Source: Lotus japonicus (taxonomy: Eukaryota; Streptophyta; Magnoliopsida; Fabales; Fabaceae). From it: DNA of 64,000 nucleotides. The stretch lies in NCBI RefSeq assembly GCF_012489685.1, contig NC_080042.1, positions 19,978,150 to 20,042,149 on the forward strand. Reading direction: 5' to 3'. The notes beneath the pieces are model-generated. The model was given only the letters and a program-made list of their open reading frames with translations. It ran no database searches and was not told the DNA's origin. Made by a program: the position numbers and the translations under genes. The number at the start of each line of letters is the position of its first letter. The first letter of the stretch is position 1. Positions 22,487 to 32,084 of this stretch are shown here, piece after piece.

Positions 22487-24020
22487 GGCTCTCGGCAGTG
22501 CTGGCCTCCAGCACCGCCGAATCATCTGCTTGAGACATAACAGACTTGTTTCTTTTTCCAACACCATTGAGATTATCTTTATCATCCACTTGAGACTTTG
22601 ATCTTTTTCTACCATCACTGCCTGAATTTTGTCTCCCACCTCTACAAAGTTCTCCTGTACAAGCCACCCTTTTTCTCTGTTTGAGATTTGGTTCTTCCAT
22701 GTCATGACTAGAACTACCGAGACACTCAAGTTTAGATTGTGTTGGAGAGACATAACCCTCATTGGCAGTGTCTAATTGCTCAGTAGAAGCAGCAATCTGA
22801 GCATTATTAATGATCTTCTCTGTGCTTAGTTCATTTAAAATGGGAGGGGACATCACAGCAAGAGTATTGTCTGCCACTTTCTCATGTTGCACCAGTGGAC
22901 TGAACATTTCAACGTGTTTTCCCTTCATGGTATCATCTTCATTCCCAAGACCTACGTTATCTCCTCGCACTTGTTGGTGGATCCCTAGATCAGATAACCC
23001 CAACTCTGAGTCCATGGAATCAGTGTTCATAATTGACTTATTCACTTTATTCTGCATGGTAAAAGAGGCTAATTTTCCCAAAATCTCCGAAGTGAAGACC
23101 CTTTTAACCTGGCCTTGACGATGTGAACTTGATGGGTTTTGGGAATTCTTTTTGTCCATAACTTTCCTCCCCTGCATAGTTGCTCTCAGAAAAGGACCAA
23201 GGTTCCTAGAAGCGTCATAAGTTTCTGGTCCTGCTTGAAGAATTTTATGACAAAATTGATCACTGTGTCCAATAATGCCACAAAAGTAACAGAATTGAGG
23301 GAGTTTTTCGTATTTGAAGTCTACCCAAAACAATCCATCCTTCTGGTTTCCTGTATATATTCCTGGCATCAGTGGTTTCATCACATCAAGTTCTACAAGT
23401 ACCTTAACAATAATTTTCTTATCAGGCAACTCAAAAAGATCCACATCCAAAACTTCGCCCACCGATGCACCAATCTTGGCTCCAATCTTTACCGTACGAC
23501 AATGAAGAGGCAGTCCCCAGAGTTGTATCCAAGTAGAGGCATATTTAAAAACCATATCTGTTGGTTCTAGATGACGGTTCCAGGGTTTGATAAGCAACCA
23601 GGAATTTCGGAAAACCCATGGACTTCCTTGACAAATACGTTTCGCATCATTCTCATCATCCAGTCTGATTAAGTACGTTTTGTCACAGACTTCTTCAAGA
23701 CGGAAACCTTTCGGACTGCACCAAATATTGCTAAGAGCACTGAAAAGTGAGCCCTTGTGAATTGGCATTTCAGTAAGAAATTTCCCTACCAGGCTGTTTT
23801 CATACTCTGCCGCTGCTTCATCTGCATCATCTTCATCAAAAACAACTATCGGAACGTCCTCAGATGAGGGACTTCTTTTTTCATCATCCAAATCCCGTAC
23901 CTCTGAGTCTCCTTGAGAGGAAACCGTCGTCATCCGCACAAAGGCGACAACAATCCCGACTCGGACGACTTGAAATTCACGACACGCGGTTGAAGATTCA
24001 CTATACGAAGTTGCTCCCAA
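22425..24020 (-). CDS. LINE-A ORF1 (DUF4283 plus CCHC zinc knuckle)
   Basis: The 531-codon frame is open. The probable native start is Met30 (23933; MTTVSSQGDSEVRD), because the first 29 codons lie in 5' UTR-like sequence. An acidic N-terminus is followed by a DUF4283 domain (about residues 80-240, with CDKTYLIRLDDEND, GSPWVFRNSWLL and TWIQLWGLPLHC) and one CCHC knuckle (CYFCGIIGHSDQFC). A long hydrophilic tail has basic patches near its end (KQRKR, GRKRSKSQ). Proteins of this type bind LINE RNA and form the ribonucleoprotein used in retrotransposition. The frame is intact although ORF2 is not. Confidence 0.85.
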   Translation of the reverse strand: MGATSYSESSTACREFQVVRVGIVVAFVRMTTVSSQGDSEVRDLDDEKRSPSSEDVPIVVFDEDDADEAAAEYENSLVGKFLTEMPIHKGSLFSALSNIWCSPKGFRLEEVCDKTYLIRLDDENDAKRICQGSPWVFRNSWLLIKPWNRHLEPTDMVFKYASTWIQLWGLPLHCRTVKIGAKIGASVGEVLDVDLFELPDKKIIVKVLVELDVMKPLMPGIYTGNQKDGLFWVDFKYEKLPQFCYFCGIIGHSDQFCHKILQAGPETYDASRNLGPFLRATMQGRKVMDKKNSQNPSSSHRQGQVKRVFTSEILGKLASFTMQNKVNKSIMNTDSMDSELGLSDLGIHQQVRGDNVGLGNEDDTMKGKHVEMFSPLVQHEKVADNTLAVMSPPILNELSTEKIINNAQIAASTEQLDTANEGYVSPTQSKLECLGSSSHDMEEPNLKQRKRVACTGELCRGGRQNSGSDGRKRSKSQVDDKDNLNGVGKRNKSVMSQADDSAVLEASTAESHENIMLELPRAWEPSCRTSS

Positions 24021-24205
24021 TAGGAAACCCTAGCAGAGAGTCATAACCGTCGTAAGGAGTTTGCAGTTTGTAGTTATTAATATTTTATCTTAGACATATC
24101 AATAATCATATAATTTTTTATTAATTATAATAACTCAAAAAAAATTCTGTCAAGTGTATATTTGTATATATATCAATCTAATATAAGGTTGCAGGGGATC
24201 TAGGA

Positions 24206-27200
24206 ATGGGGAGCCCCACTGGCTCTGCTAGGAATGGGGGTGTTCGGGATCAAAGACAGAGTGAGAGTTGTGCGTTTACAGTCTTTGTCGATGGCGTGTC
24301 TGACAATGTAACATATTATGAATTCAGAAACGTGTTCGCACGGTTTGGCGCATTGCATGGGGTGTTCTTGCAGAGGAGGAAGAAGCCTGAGAGAAGCTGT
24401 CGGTTTGGTTTCATTAGATTCAAGTATGACCAGGACGCATGCGAGGCTATTCGATGCCTAGATGGGGCATGGCTTCTGGAATCCTATTTGGTCGTGAAGA
24501 AGGCGCGCTATGATCATATGTGCAGGGGTTACGACAAGAAACTCAAGGTTTGGAGGCAGAATCAGGTGGATGTGGAGCAATTTGTGAGGCAGCAACCAGT
24601 TAAAAAAGTGTGGCGGGAGAAGGTTCAAATGCGAGTAGATCAAGATGTGATTTTCCGCACAACGGATGAGGACCAGAAGAGGTTAGAAACTTGGGCGGAG
24701 GCATCTTTAGATGAGTTGTATACTATTGGCGTTTTACAAGAGTTCCTCAATATGAATGGCCTCGGGTCAGTGAGAGTGAAGCCCTTAGGGGCAAAGGAGG
24801 TGCTGTTACAATTCCAAAATAGAGATGAGATGATGGATATTATACGAGATGGGTTTTTACTGCAAAAATTTCAGGCAGTACACCTTGCACGATGACCACT
24901 CGTTATAGAAATCATGCAACATGGTTCAAGGTTAGGAATGTGCCAGTATATGCATGGAGTTATGAGTTCTTTGAGTCACTTGCTTGTTCTTTCGGGCGTC
25001 TAGTTTGTTTGGATGGCCCGACCTCGGTTGGTGATCGGTATGATGTGGCCCGAATGCTGATTGATACGTCTGTTCCGGTATCATCTGTTCGTGAAATAAA
25101 AGTCCTGCTAGATGGGGTGTTGGTTAAGGTCACGGTTGAGCCAGATCAAATATCAAGTGTTTACTCGGGTATTGGATTACGTTCGAGGAGGATCAAGGCA
25201 GTATCTTTGTCGTCAGATGAGTCGGAAATTGGGGAGGAAGGGATCAACGTGGAGGAGCATGGTGTTTCGCCAGTGGTAACGGAAAAAAAAAAACGGTCAT
25301 GCACGTTGAAGATGAGATGGGTGAAACGCTGCAACATTTATTGGATGCTGGTTATTCTTGGGAGGAATTAAAGGATTTTCCAGGTTTGAAAAATTGGGAC
25401 TTAATGAAATATGAGGAAGCTGGTTTTGCGGATTATTTTCAGGGTCAAGCTTCAAAAATTGAAAATTGTGATTCACGTTTGGTGCAATTTAGTGGGGAGG
25501 CGGTTTCTGGTGATTGCAAATCAAGGGGAATATGCATTTTTAACCAAGGAATGACTAGTGTGGAGACTATTCAGAAATTAAATGTGTTTAATAACCCAGT
25601 AGGCTTAATTACAACTTTGGTCCCCGACGTTTACCAATGCCACGATTTTGGTCCCCCACCTAATTTAATTATATAGATGGTCCCCGACGTTGTAGGCTGC
25701 GTGCAACGTTAGTCCTACCGTTTATTTCTTAATGGAGGAGGCTTACGTGGACGTCTAGTTGGAGAGAAAAAGGAGATCTGAGGAGAGAGGGGAGCACGTG
25801 AGTATCACGTGAACCTTATATGAACCCATTATACCCAAATCTGAAACCCTAGGGATCTAAATCGCGTTACCTTCTTCGTTCCAGGGAGGTCAGGGGTTTG
25901 GGTATAATGGGTTCAGATAAGGGTCACGTGATACTCACGTGCTTCCCTCTCTCCTCATACCTCCTTTCTCTCTCCAACTGGACGTCCACGTAAGCCTCCT
26001 CCATTAAGAAATAAACGGTAGGACTAACGTTGCACACGGCCTACAACGTCGAGGACCATCCATGTAATTAAATTAGGTGGGGGACCAAAATCGTGGCATT
26101 GGTAAACGTCGGGGACCAAAGTTGCAATTAAGCCTAACCCAGTATTTATGCCCTCTTAGTTATCAGATTCTAATTTGGGTGAAAATAATGGTTATTGGGC
26201 CATGGGTGAGACAACCCGTTTGAAGGGTGAGAATGAGTCACAGGAAATTAGTGGGAGCTTGGGTCTTGGAGCGGGTCGGGTAACAGAGCGGGTTGTGGGG
26301 CAGAGTGTATTGGTACATGGGGTAAATCCAACGCGGAAAACAGAAAAGAAAGCAAGGACAGTAACCTTCGACGAAAACATCCAGAAATTATTTTTTTCTC
26401 CAGAAACGAGCAAACCGTCTCTGGCCGGTGAGGGCTCTTCAGATGCGACTCCAGTGGCTTTGTCTGCGGCAAGCAAAGAAGGTTCTTCTGACACCAAACG
26501 TGGGAGAGGGTGTCCCAAGGGCAGTAGAAATAATAAGTTTGAGCCAGTTTCACTGGTGATAGGAGCAGAGTCTGATAATGGAATCTTATCAAATGCTATG
26601 ATGCCGGTTTCAAATGTTTGGAGAAGATGTGAAGGAGGCGTAACTGATTCTGATCATAAAAACACGAGGAGTGAGGTAAAGAGTGTGGGTCAATGTGGAG
26701 GGGGAAAGTTGGTTCAGAAGGTGTGACAAGGATGGCTTGGCTGCTGAAAAAATCTTTCAATGGCCCAAGAATGTCTGTGCGTGATATTAAGGCTTTGGCA
26801 AGGACCATTAAGCCTAAGGGACTATCTGTAAAGATATTGTCTCAGGCAAACAATGTTGTTGATGGTCTTGCAAAAAAAAATGTTGTTGATGGTGGGACAG
26901 CGACAATTAATTGTTTTGCAGAGGAGGAGGGGCCATTCTATGAGCATCAAACCTACATTCAGTCCTCTGAGATTGCAAAAACTGAGTTCTCTGATGACGC
27001 AATTTTAGCAGCGGTGAAACAAAGGAGAGGGGGTTATAAAGGAAGGTTTTCCAGAAGCAATCGAGGTAGAAAGGTAGGGGGCAAAGCAAAAGCAAAACGA
27101 GGCAGACCAAAGGGGAGTAAGAATAAACCAAAAATACTGCGAGAGGAGGAAGAGAATTCTGTTTGGTCAGATGAAAAATCAGAGGATGAGAGCATAGCAT

Positions 27201-27322
27201 CGAGAGCTAGACAGACGTGGAAATTGGCGAAGCATTTGGGGGTCGTGTATGATGGTGCCGAGGAGGAGATAATCAGAAGGTTGGAGAATCAGATCAGAGA
27301 AAATCATCCCAACCTGCACTAA
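24206..27322 (+). pseudogene. LINE-C ORF1 (RRM, DUF4283-like, two AT-hooks), broken
   Basis: The start ATG at 24206 opens an RRM (about residues 22-100: AFTVFVDGVSDNVTYYEF, RFGFIRFKYDQDACEAIR). A central domain follows (LGSVRVKPLGAKEVLLQF, then PVYAWSYEFFESLACSFGRLVCLDGP) that is colinear with LINE-B ORF1. The C-terminal part has an AT-hook-like RGRGCPKGSRNN (near 26.51 kb), a canonical AT-hook KRGRPKGSKNK (near 27.1 kb) and the ending TWKLAKHLGVVYDGAEEE. Frames break near 24890, at an A-run near 25284, at the MITE (25602-26134) and near 26720. The RRM would bind element RNA, and the AT-hooks suggest contact with AT-rich DNA (inference). Confidence 0.85.
25602..26134. mobile_element. Mutator-like MITE (533 bp, TIRs over 200 bp)
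   Basis: Long inverted repeats open with GGCTTAATTACAACTTTGG and close with its near complement. The two halves are almost fully complementary around a short centre near 25.86 kb. The 10-bp TSD taacccagta is at 25592-25601 and 26135-26144. Mutator elements normally make 9-bp duplications, so the extra base is slightly odd. No ORF of interest is present. The element interrupts ORF1 of LINE-C. Confidence 0.9.
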
Positions 27323-28025
27323 CATAGTTTAGTCTTGGAATGAATTTCAGCATGGATGTTGGATTGATTACAGCTTGTTTGGGAGGGTTGGTATGAGTGC
27401 TGAATATATGTGTGAGTTATTGTGTGTTGGGCTTTGGCTGAGCTGGTAGGAATAATGCAGGTAAATGGAAGAGCTGTGGTGACATGAGTTATTTTGTCAT
27501 GGTGGGCTATATGCAAATGGTTAATATTGGGTTGGTATGAGTGCTTTATGTTAATATTGTGAATGTGAGGTGTTTTGGCAGATGGTGGAACTGTGAGCTG
27601 ATGAGGAGGAATCGTGGGATGGAGATTCTTTTGGGCTTGGCTCAATGAGATGGCTCTTGGTACTTTTGGTCTTGGAGATAATCCCGTATGGTAGAATGAG
27701 ATACTTATTGGCTTTTTGGGAGTCTATTTTCCGGTTATGTTTAGAATGTAATGGTGTGGTCTGGCAAGGTGGCATGTTTTAAGCTACTTATGATTTTGGT
27801 GTGTTTTGTTTGTAATTTACTAAGAGTATGGTGTACTCTTTTTCCTTCACTAGGTTTTTATCTCTTTTGAGTTTTTCCTAATAAGGTTTTAATGAGGCTC
27901 ATACTCTAATAATATAGGTATTGGTTGGTTTGTATATTTACCTTCTTGAGCATGTTGTTCTCATGAAGAATTCATTTCAATAAAATATCTTTTCTGCTGT
28001 AAAAAAAAAGTGTATATTTGTATAT

Positions 28026-28336
28026 TAAAAGACCCAAATTCATATTTACATCCTAGAAAATTTATATTTAAATTCATATTTATTTTGGAAAGAAATTTAA
28101 TATTTATAATTATACATAATGACGTTTTTGTTATGGTTTAACTGGGTTTGGTTTGGCATTCCCCTTATTAATGAGAGGGGTGTTCTCTTGTTGTGTTATA
28201 TTCCAATAATATTTTCAGCTTTCAAAATAAATTATACATAACGATTATTTATATTTTTGAATTTGGAGTCAATATTTTATACATTTAAATAGTCAAATTC
28301 ATATAATCATTTAAGGAAACTTCATATGTGAATTCA
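28026..28336. repeat. AT-rich host tail after LINE-C
   Basis: No gene is seen. The sequence aligns with block B at 63.66-63.81 kb up to the phrase gagaggggtgttctct. It shows the same degenerate repeat theme as 13.1-13.7 kb. Confidence 0.6.
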
Positions 28337-28345
28337 TATTTAATT

Positions 28346-29719
28346 GGCTTAAACATGTTTTTGGTCCCTAACCTTTACCATATGCTTGGTTTTCATCTCT
28401 CCGGAGCTCTGGGTCAACGTCGGAGCTTCGGTGGCCTATATGGCAATGCCACATGGTATTAATGAGGCAAAGTGTTATTTTTATTTATTTATTTTAAAAA
28501 AAGGAAATTAACTCAGTAATTAAAAAACCCTTAACTCAGTTTCAAAAAAAAACCATTAACTTACTAATTAAAAATCTCAATTAACCTAAACTAATCCCTC
28601 ACTACTAATTAACACTCATTCACCACCAACTACCTCATCAACAATTTCAACTTCTCCCCTGAAAACCTCTCCACTCGAGTTTCTCTCGACAACTCAGACT
28701 CGACTCAACAGCCCACAGTTTCTCTCCTCCGATCCCAACACCGCCATTCTTTCCAAATTCAACTTCCTTCTCTCAAAGGGTGCTTCATGTTCTGATCTTG
28801 TGCAAATCGTCACCAGGAACCCCTTTGTTTTGCACCTGGGTTTGGAGACTAACATGACCACTCGTGAGATATCCATGGTGCATGCGGGCATCTGAGGAGA
28901 AAATTCAGGCCATGATGGAGTTTTTGGTCAACCGCATGGGTTGGGACTTTCTGGTGCTTGCCAAAACCCCAATACTGCTTCTGCTGAGTTTGGAGAACAA
29001 TTGGAAGATCATGTGTTGCCTAATTTGGACTGGTGGGATTCCATAATGAAGGTTGGATCTGAGATGCCGGTGGAAATCTGGATTTGAGATGCATGTGAAA
29101 ACCCAGATCTGGGTTGGATTTGGGTTTCAATGAGTGCCCCTCTACATCTCGTTCTCTCCTCCTCTCCTCCTCCTTGTCCTTTCAGTCGCACCCTTTGTAT
29201 AACCACTGATGGCTTCACAGTGGCTCCGGCCATGGTGGTAAGTGTTTGAATAAAAGGTTGGATTTGGGGGAATGGGTTGTTTAAAGTTGCGATTTTGAGG
29301 AAGAATCAGTGGTGAAGATGGGGTGGAGATGGTGTTGGGGTTGCTAGGGTTGGGATGGAATGTCTGTAAACAATTTCTGGGCTTGGGATGAGGATAAAGG
29401 AGAAGAAGACGAGGAAGGATGATGGTGTTGATGATGATGAAGAAGAAATCTGGGTGAGGGTTTTAATTAATTAAAAAAGAGGTTAATTAGTGGGAGTTAA
29501 TTTCCTATTTTTTTTTTAAATAAAAATAACAACTGACCTCATTAATCCCATGTGGCATTGCCACATGGGCCACCGGAGCTCCGGCGTTGACCTAGAGCTC
29601 CGGAGGGGTGAAAACCAAACCTTTTGGCAAAGGTTAGGGACTAAAACCCACCTTTGCTCCGGCGAGGGACGAAAACCAAGCATATGATAAAGATTAGGGA
29701 CCAAAAACTTATTTAAGCC
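28346..29719. mobile_element. Pack-MULE-like element (1374 bp) with mTERF fragments
   Basis: The 9-bp TSD tatttaatt (28337-28345 and 29720-29728) flanks inverted ends that open GGCTTAAACATGTTTTTGG and close with TTATTTAAGCC. The TIR similarity extends over about 200 bp, including the motif around ggcaatgccacat on both sides. No transposase is visible. The interior (about 28.68-29.45 kb) is less AT-rich than its surroundings and contains mTERF-derived coding fragments, so this has the make-up of a Pack-MULE. Confidence 0.85.
28728..28998 (+). pseudogene. mTERF-like: Captured mTERF gene fragments
   Basis: The frame from 28728 to 28853 reads SDPNTAILSKFNFLLSKGA then CSDLVQIVTRNPFVLHLGLE, the helical repeat pattern of plant mTERF proteins, which act in organelle gene expression. 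A second piece from about 28867 to 28998 reads PWCMRASEEKIQAMMEFLV, MGWDF and KTPILLLLSLEN, a later part of the same protein. A large middle portion is missing and the frame changes between the pieces. The fragment is inside the MULE TIRs and cannot make an mTERF protein. A chimeric transcript is possible. Confidence 0.8.
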
Positions 29720-29758
29720 TATTTAATTTGATAAAAAAATAATATCTGTTCTTCTACA

Positions 29759-29970
29759 TTTTTTTTTGACAACAAAAAAGATTTATATATATAAATGAAA
29801 GGAAATGCGCTTCAAAACAGCACACCCAAGAAAGTTCAAAAACTGAAACACAACCAAAACAGCACACTAAACCCCCAACCTGGCCAAAGGATGATCTTTG
29901 AAAATGAGTCTGATTAAAACCTTTCTAAGAAAAATTCAATGAGATAAAAACTTAGATAAGGAAAAAGAGT
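29759..29970 (-). mobile_element. LINE 3' tail fragment
   Basis: A T-run at 29759-29768 is a minus-strand poly(A). The reverse complement carries GTACTC, a T-rich stretch and AAAGGTTTTAATCAGACTC, the degenerate form of the LINE 3' block seen in LINE-C and at 10.6 kb. The 5' limit and TSD were not found. Confidence 0.6.
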
Positions 29971-30057
29971 ACCCAAAAATTTCAAAGAGGGCACTAAAAA
30001 TACAATTACCCCCCTCTCTTGTACGAATACATATCTTACTTAGCTGCTTTGTCACAG

Positions 30058-31224
30058 TAAATTTCCTCTTTCAATCATATTGGTTGGTGTTGGAGATGGA
30101 CCTTGGGACATGATGAGAGAGTTTGATGATAATATCCCCTCTCGGGCCTTTGATAATTTCCAGGTAAGAAGATGCATACAAAATATTGAGTACTTTTTAA
30201 AATGTTCTAAATAATTGGAATTCATCCACTGATTTATTGTGGGGTTCTCTTTGTGCTTCTTTAGTTTGTAAATTTCACGGAAATTATGTCAAAGAACATC
30301 CCTACTTCACGAAAAGAAGCAGCATTTGCTCTTTCAGCATTGATGGAAATTCCTTCTCAATATAAAGCAGCAATCGAGCTTAATCTACTGGGGTAAATTT
30401 GTGATTCTTTACCTTCGGTATCATCCTTTTTTTAGAAAAAAATTCGAGTTCTTCTTGAGACAATTTTGGTTGCTGATTGTGCTTACTGCTTATTACTCTC
30501 AAACAGCTCCTCCGGCTCCAAGTTCTGCTTATGATAATCAGGTACGACCTGCAAAATTTTTATAATAGAAGTGTGTCATGTTCTTAATCATGTCTTTTAG
30601 GAAAATTCTTGGGTTTATGTGAATATATGTTATTTTTTCTTGTTCCTATCTAGCTTTTTTCAGCATTTCCTTCACATGCCTCAGTTAAGAAATTAGATTA
30701 GCTGTGTAACAAGCCAGCTACTTGGCCAAATGAGGATAGAGTCATGGCATCAATTACCTACTGCTAAATCTTGTTGCTTAGTTTCGTGGTCTTTTGCCGT
30801 TTTATATCTATAATTTAATGACTGAATAGTTGTCATAAATCCAGGTTGTAGTTTCATTATTTTAGTGTCTTGTTGCTTGCTGTGCATTTTGTATGTCTAA
30901 TGTGGGGACTGAATTTGAAATGATTCTTGTTATTAATTTATTATAGAAGATTGGCGTACTTTACAATTAAACTTAATTGGTCTTGTGCAGCTTTGCCCTA
31001 TATGTTTGACAAATTCAAAAGACATGGCTTTCGGATGTGGGCATCAGGTAAAAACAATATTTTCAATTCTTTCCAATTTTCTTGATGTGGACCTTAAGAT
31101 AAGGAGAGTGCTTATGATATCTTTGTTTATGTTTACATGACAGACATGTTGTGAGTGTGGACAAGATCTTCAGTCGTGTCCCATCTGTAGGAGCCCCATT
31201 AACACAAGAATAAAGCTTTACTAA
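30058..31224 (+). pseudogene. RGLG-like: RGLG-type RING E3 ubiquitin ligase, 3' part only
   Basis: Exons fit 30058-30163 ([20 protein letters not shown], then [16 protein letters not shown]), 30265-30392 (FVNFTEIMSKN, EAAFALSALMEIPSQYK), an uncertain short exon near 30507-30541, 30991-31047 (LCPICLTNSKDMAFGCGHQ) and 31144-31224 (TCCECGQDLQSCPICRSP, stop at 31222). This is the end of the copine/vWA domain and a complete C3HC4 RING of the RGLG family, which attach ubiquitin in plant hormone and stress signalling. The first half is absent; the region upstream is a LINE tail and a MULE. The proline-rich linker between the domains is short or lost and the middle exon does not hold the frame, so this is probably a truncated gene. 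Introns show it is not a retrocopy. Sequence to about 31.6 kb resembles its 3' UTR. Confidence 0.85.
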
Positions 31225-31639
31225 GCGGGTTCTTTCCTTGGGGAGTAATTAATTTGTACGGTGTTGGCGAAAATTCTTTAAATTATTTTATCTGGTTCAT
31301 ATAACATTTGATCAAATCTCTGTTTCTACAAATGAAAAGATGTACCTACAGCATGTAATCATTCCATGATTTTTTTTTTCTTTTCCTCATTGCTTTTGGT
31401 TCATGACTGTAACGATTTGAAGAGTTACAGGCCTAGTGTGGTGTTTGTACAGTGTAAATGGATTATTTTGGTTTGATTTGTATTAATGAAAGCTTAGAGC
31501 TGACTTCCCAATAGAAGGAAGGGCGTGTTGTCCCAAAAACAATTAGGTGTAGTCTATAGATGCTTGTTTGATTAATGATGATTCCCTTCTTTTCTTGTTG
31601 AAATTTGAAAATTGAAATTTTTTTTTAGAACAATCTTTG

Positions 31640-32084
31640 CACCTTTGATAAGAACTAGGTAAAGCTGAATGTGAATTTTATTGAAACACTCTGGAAATTC
31701 CCTCCTTTTATCTAACTTGGAAATTCCCTCCTTTTATCTAACTGCTAATATGGGACTGGGCAATCTTCCCAGTAGGTTACAACTAACAACTGACACACTA
31801 ACACCTATTCAGGAGAGTTATAATTCTCTGCAGCTCTCTTAGGCTTCCTTCAGTAGACCTTCCTGCATCCTAGCTACTGATTCCCAACTGTTCTAATAGC
31901 AACTGTACCAACACCTTAACATCCCCTAATAGTAGTTGGCCACACCAACAATTTCTGATCTTCATTGAACCTAAGGTAGTGGGTGAGGCTGTTAGTCCCC
32001 ACCACCTTCTTTAAAAGAAAAATATGAAAGACTGGATGGACCTTGGTAGAAGGTGATTCCAGTCTATAGGTCACTTCCTCTCAT
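31640..32084 (-). mobile_element. Ty3/gypsy (Tekay/Del-like) fragment: integrase C-terminus and partial LTR
   Basis: Reading down the minus strand from 32084, the frame gives KVHPVFHIFLLKKVVG and LLVWPTTI, the familiar C-terminal tail of a gypsy integrase. A polypurine stretch (about 31930-31922) and a TGTTAAGG start of an LTR at 31921 follow. The LTR part ends undefined near 31.64 kb and has a 27-bp tandem repeat (about 31689-31746). At 32085 the fragment abuts a different gypsy element. Confidence 0.65.

Larger units (their letters stand above)
13686..24075 (-). mobile_element. LINE-A, L1-type retrotransposon (about 5.7 kb without nested copia)
   Basis: The element is bounded by the perfect 15-bp TSD attaatattttatct (13671-13685 and 24076-24090), with a poly(A) tail read as a T-run at 13686-13696. 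ORF1 (DUF4283 and CCHC knuckle) is followed by ORF2 with endonuclease, reverse transcriptase, zf-RVT and RNase H, all on the minus strand. The copia element at 17281-21983 splits ORF2 within the endonuclease. Block B keeps an empty site near 63.09-63.10 kb (attaatattctatct). The copy is dead because of several frameshifts and stops in ORF2. Confidence 0.93.
24170..28009 (+). mobile_element. LINE-C, RRM-type LINE with ORF1 only
   Basis: A 16-bp TSD gtgtatatttgtatat (24154-24169 and 28010-28025) brackets an element that ends in poly(A) at 28001-28009. It contains a complete but mutated ORF1 (24206-27322) followed directly by about 690 bp of 3' UTR-like sequence with the GGTTTTAATGAGGCTC block. 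No endonuclease or RT exists between them. Block B has the empty site near 63.64-63.66 kb. A MITE (25602-26134) sits inside. The ORF1 type matches LINE-B, so LINE-C looks like a deletion derivative needing enzymes in trans. Confidence 0.9.
800..28260. repeat. Block A of a large direct segmental duplication
   Basis: Once nested elements are removed, this block aligns in order and orientation with block B (about 35.69-63.82 kb). The shared landmarks are the gypsy RNase H remnant (840-1040 against 35.72-35.90 kb), all six SRO coding exons, the TATA box and 5' UTR exon, the stretch ending near 7.39 kb against 43.09 kb, the AT-rich tail (13.14-13.68 kb against 43.40-44.03 kb), and the segments at 24.09-24.17 and 28.01-28.20 kb against 63.09-63.13 and 63.59-63.81 kb. 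The left edge is not resolved and could lie outside the window. Homology is seen by eye, with many small substitutions and indels. Confidence 0.85.

Noticed and set aside
26192..27775. Minus-strand ORFs of 70-114 codons opposite LINE-C ORF1
   Set aside because: They mirror the coding strand, whose RRM and AT-hook motifs are clear; the minus frames resemble nothing.
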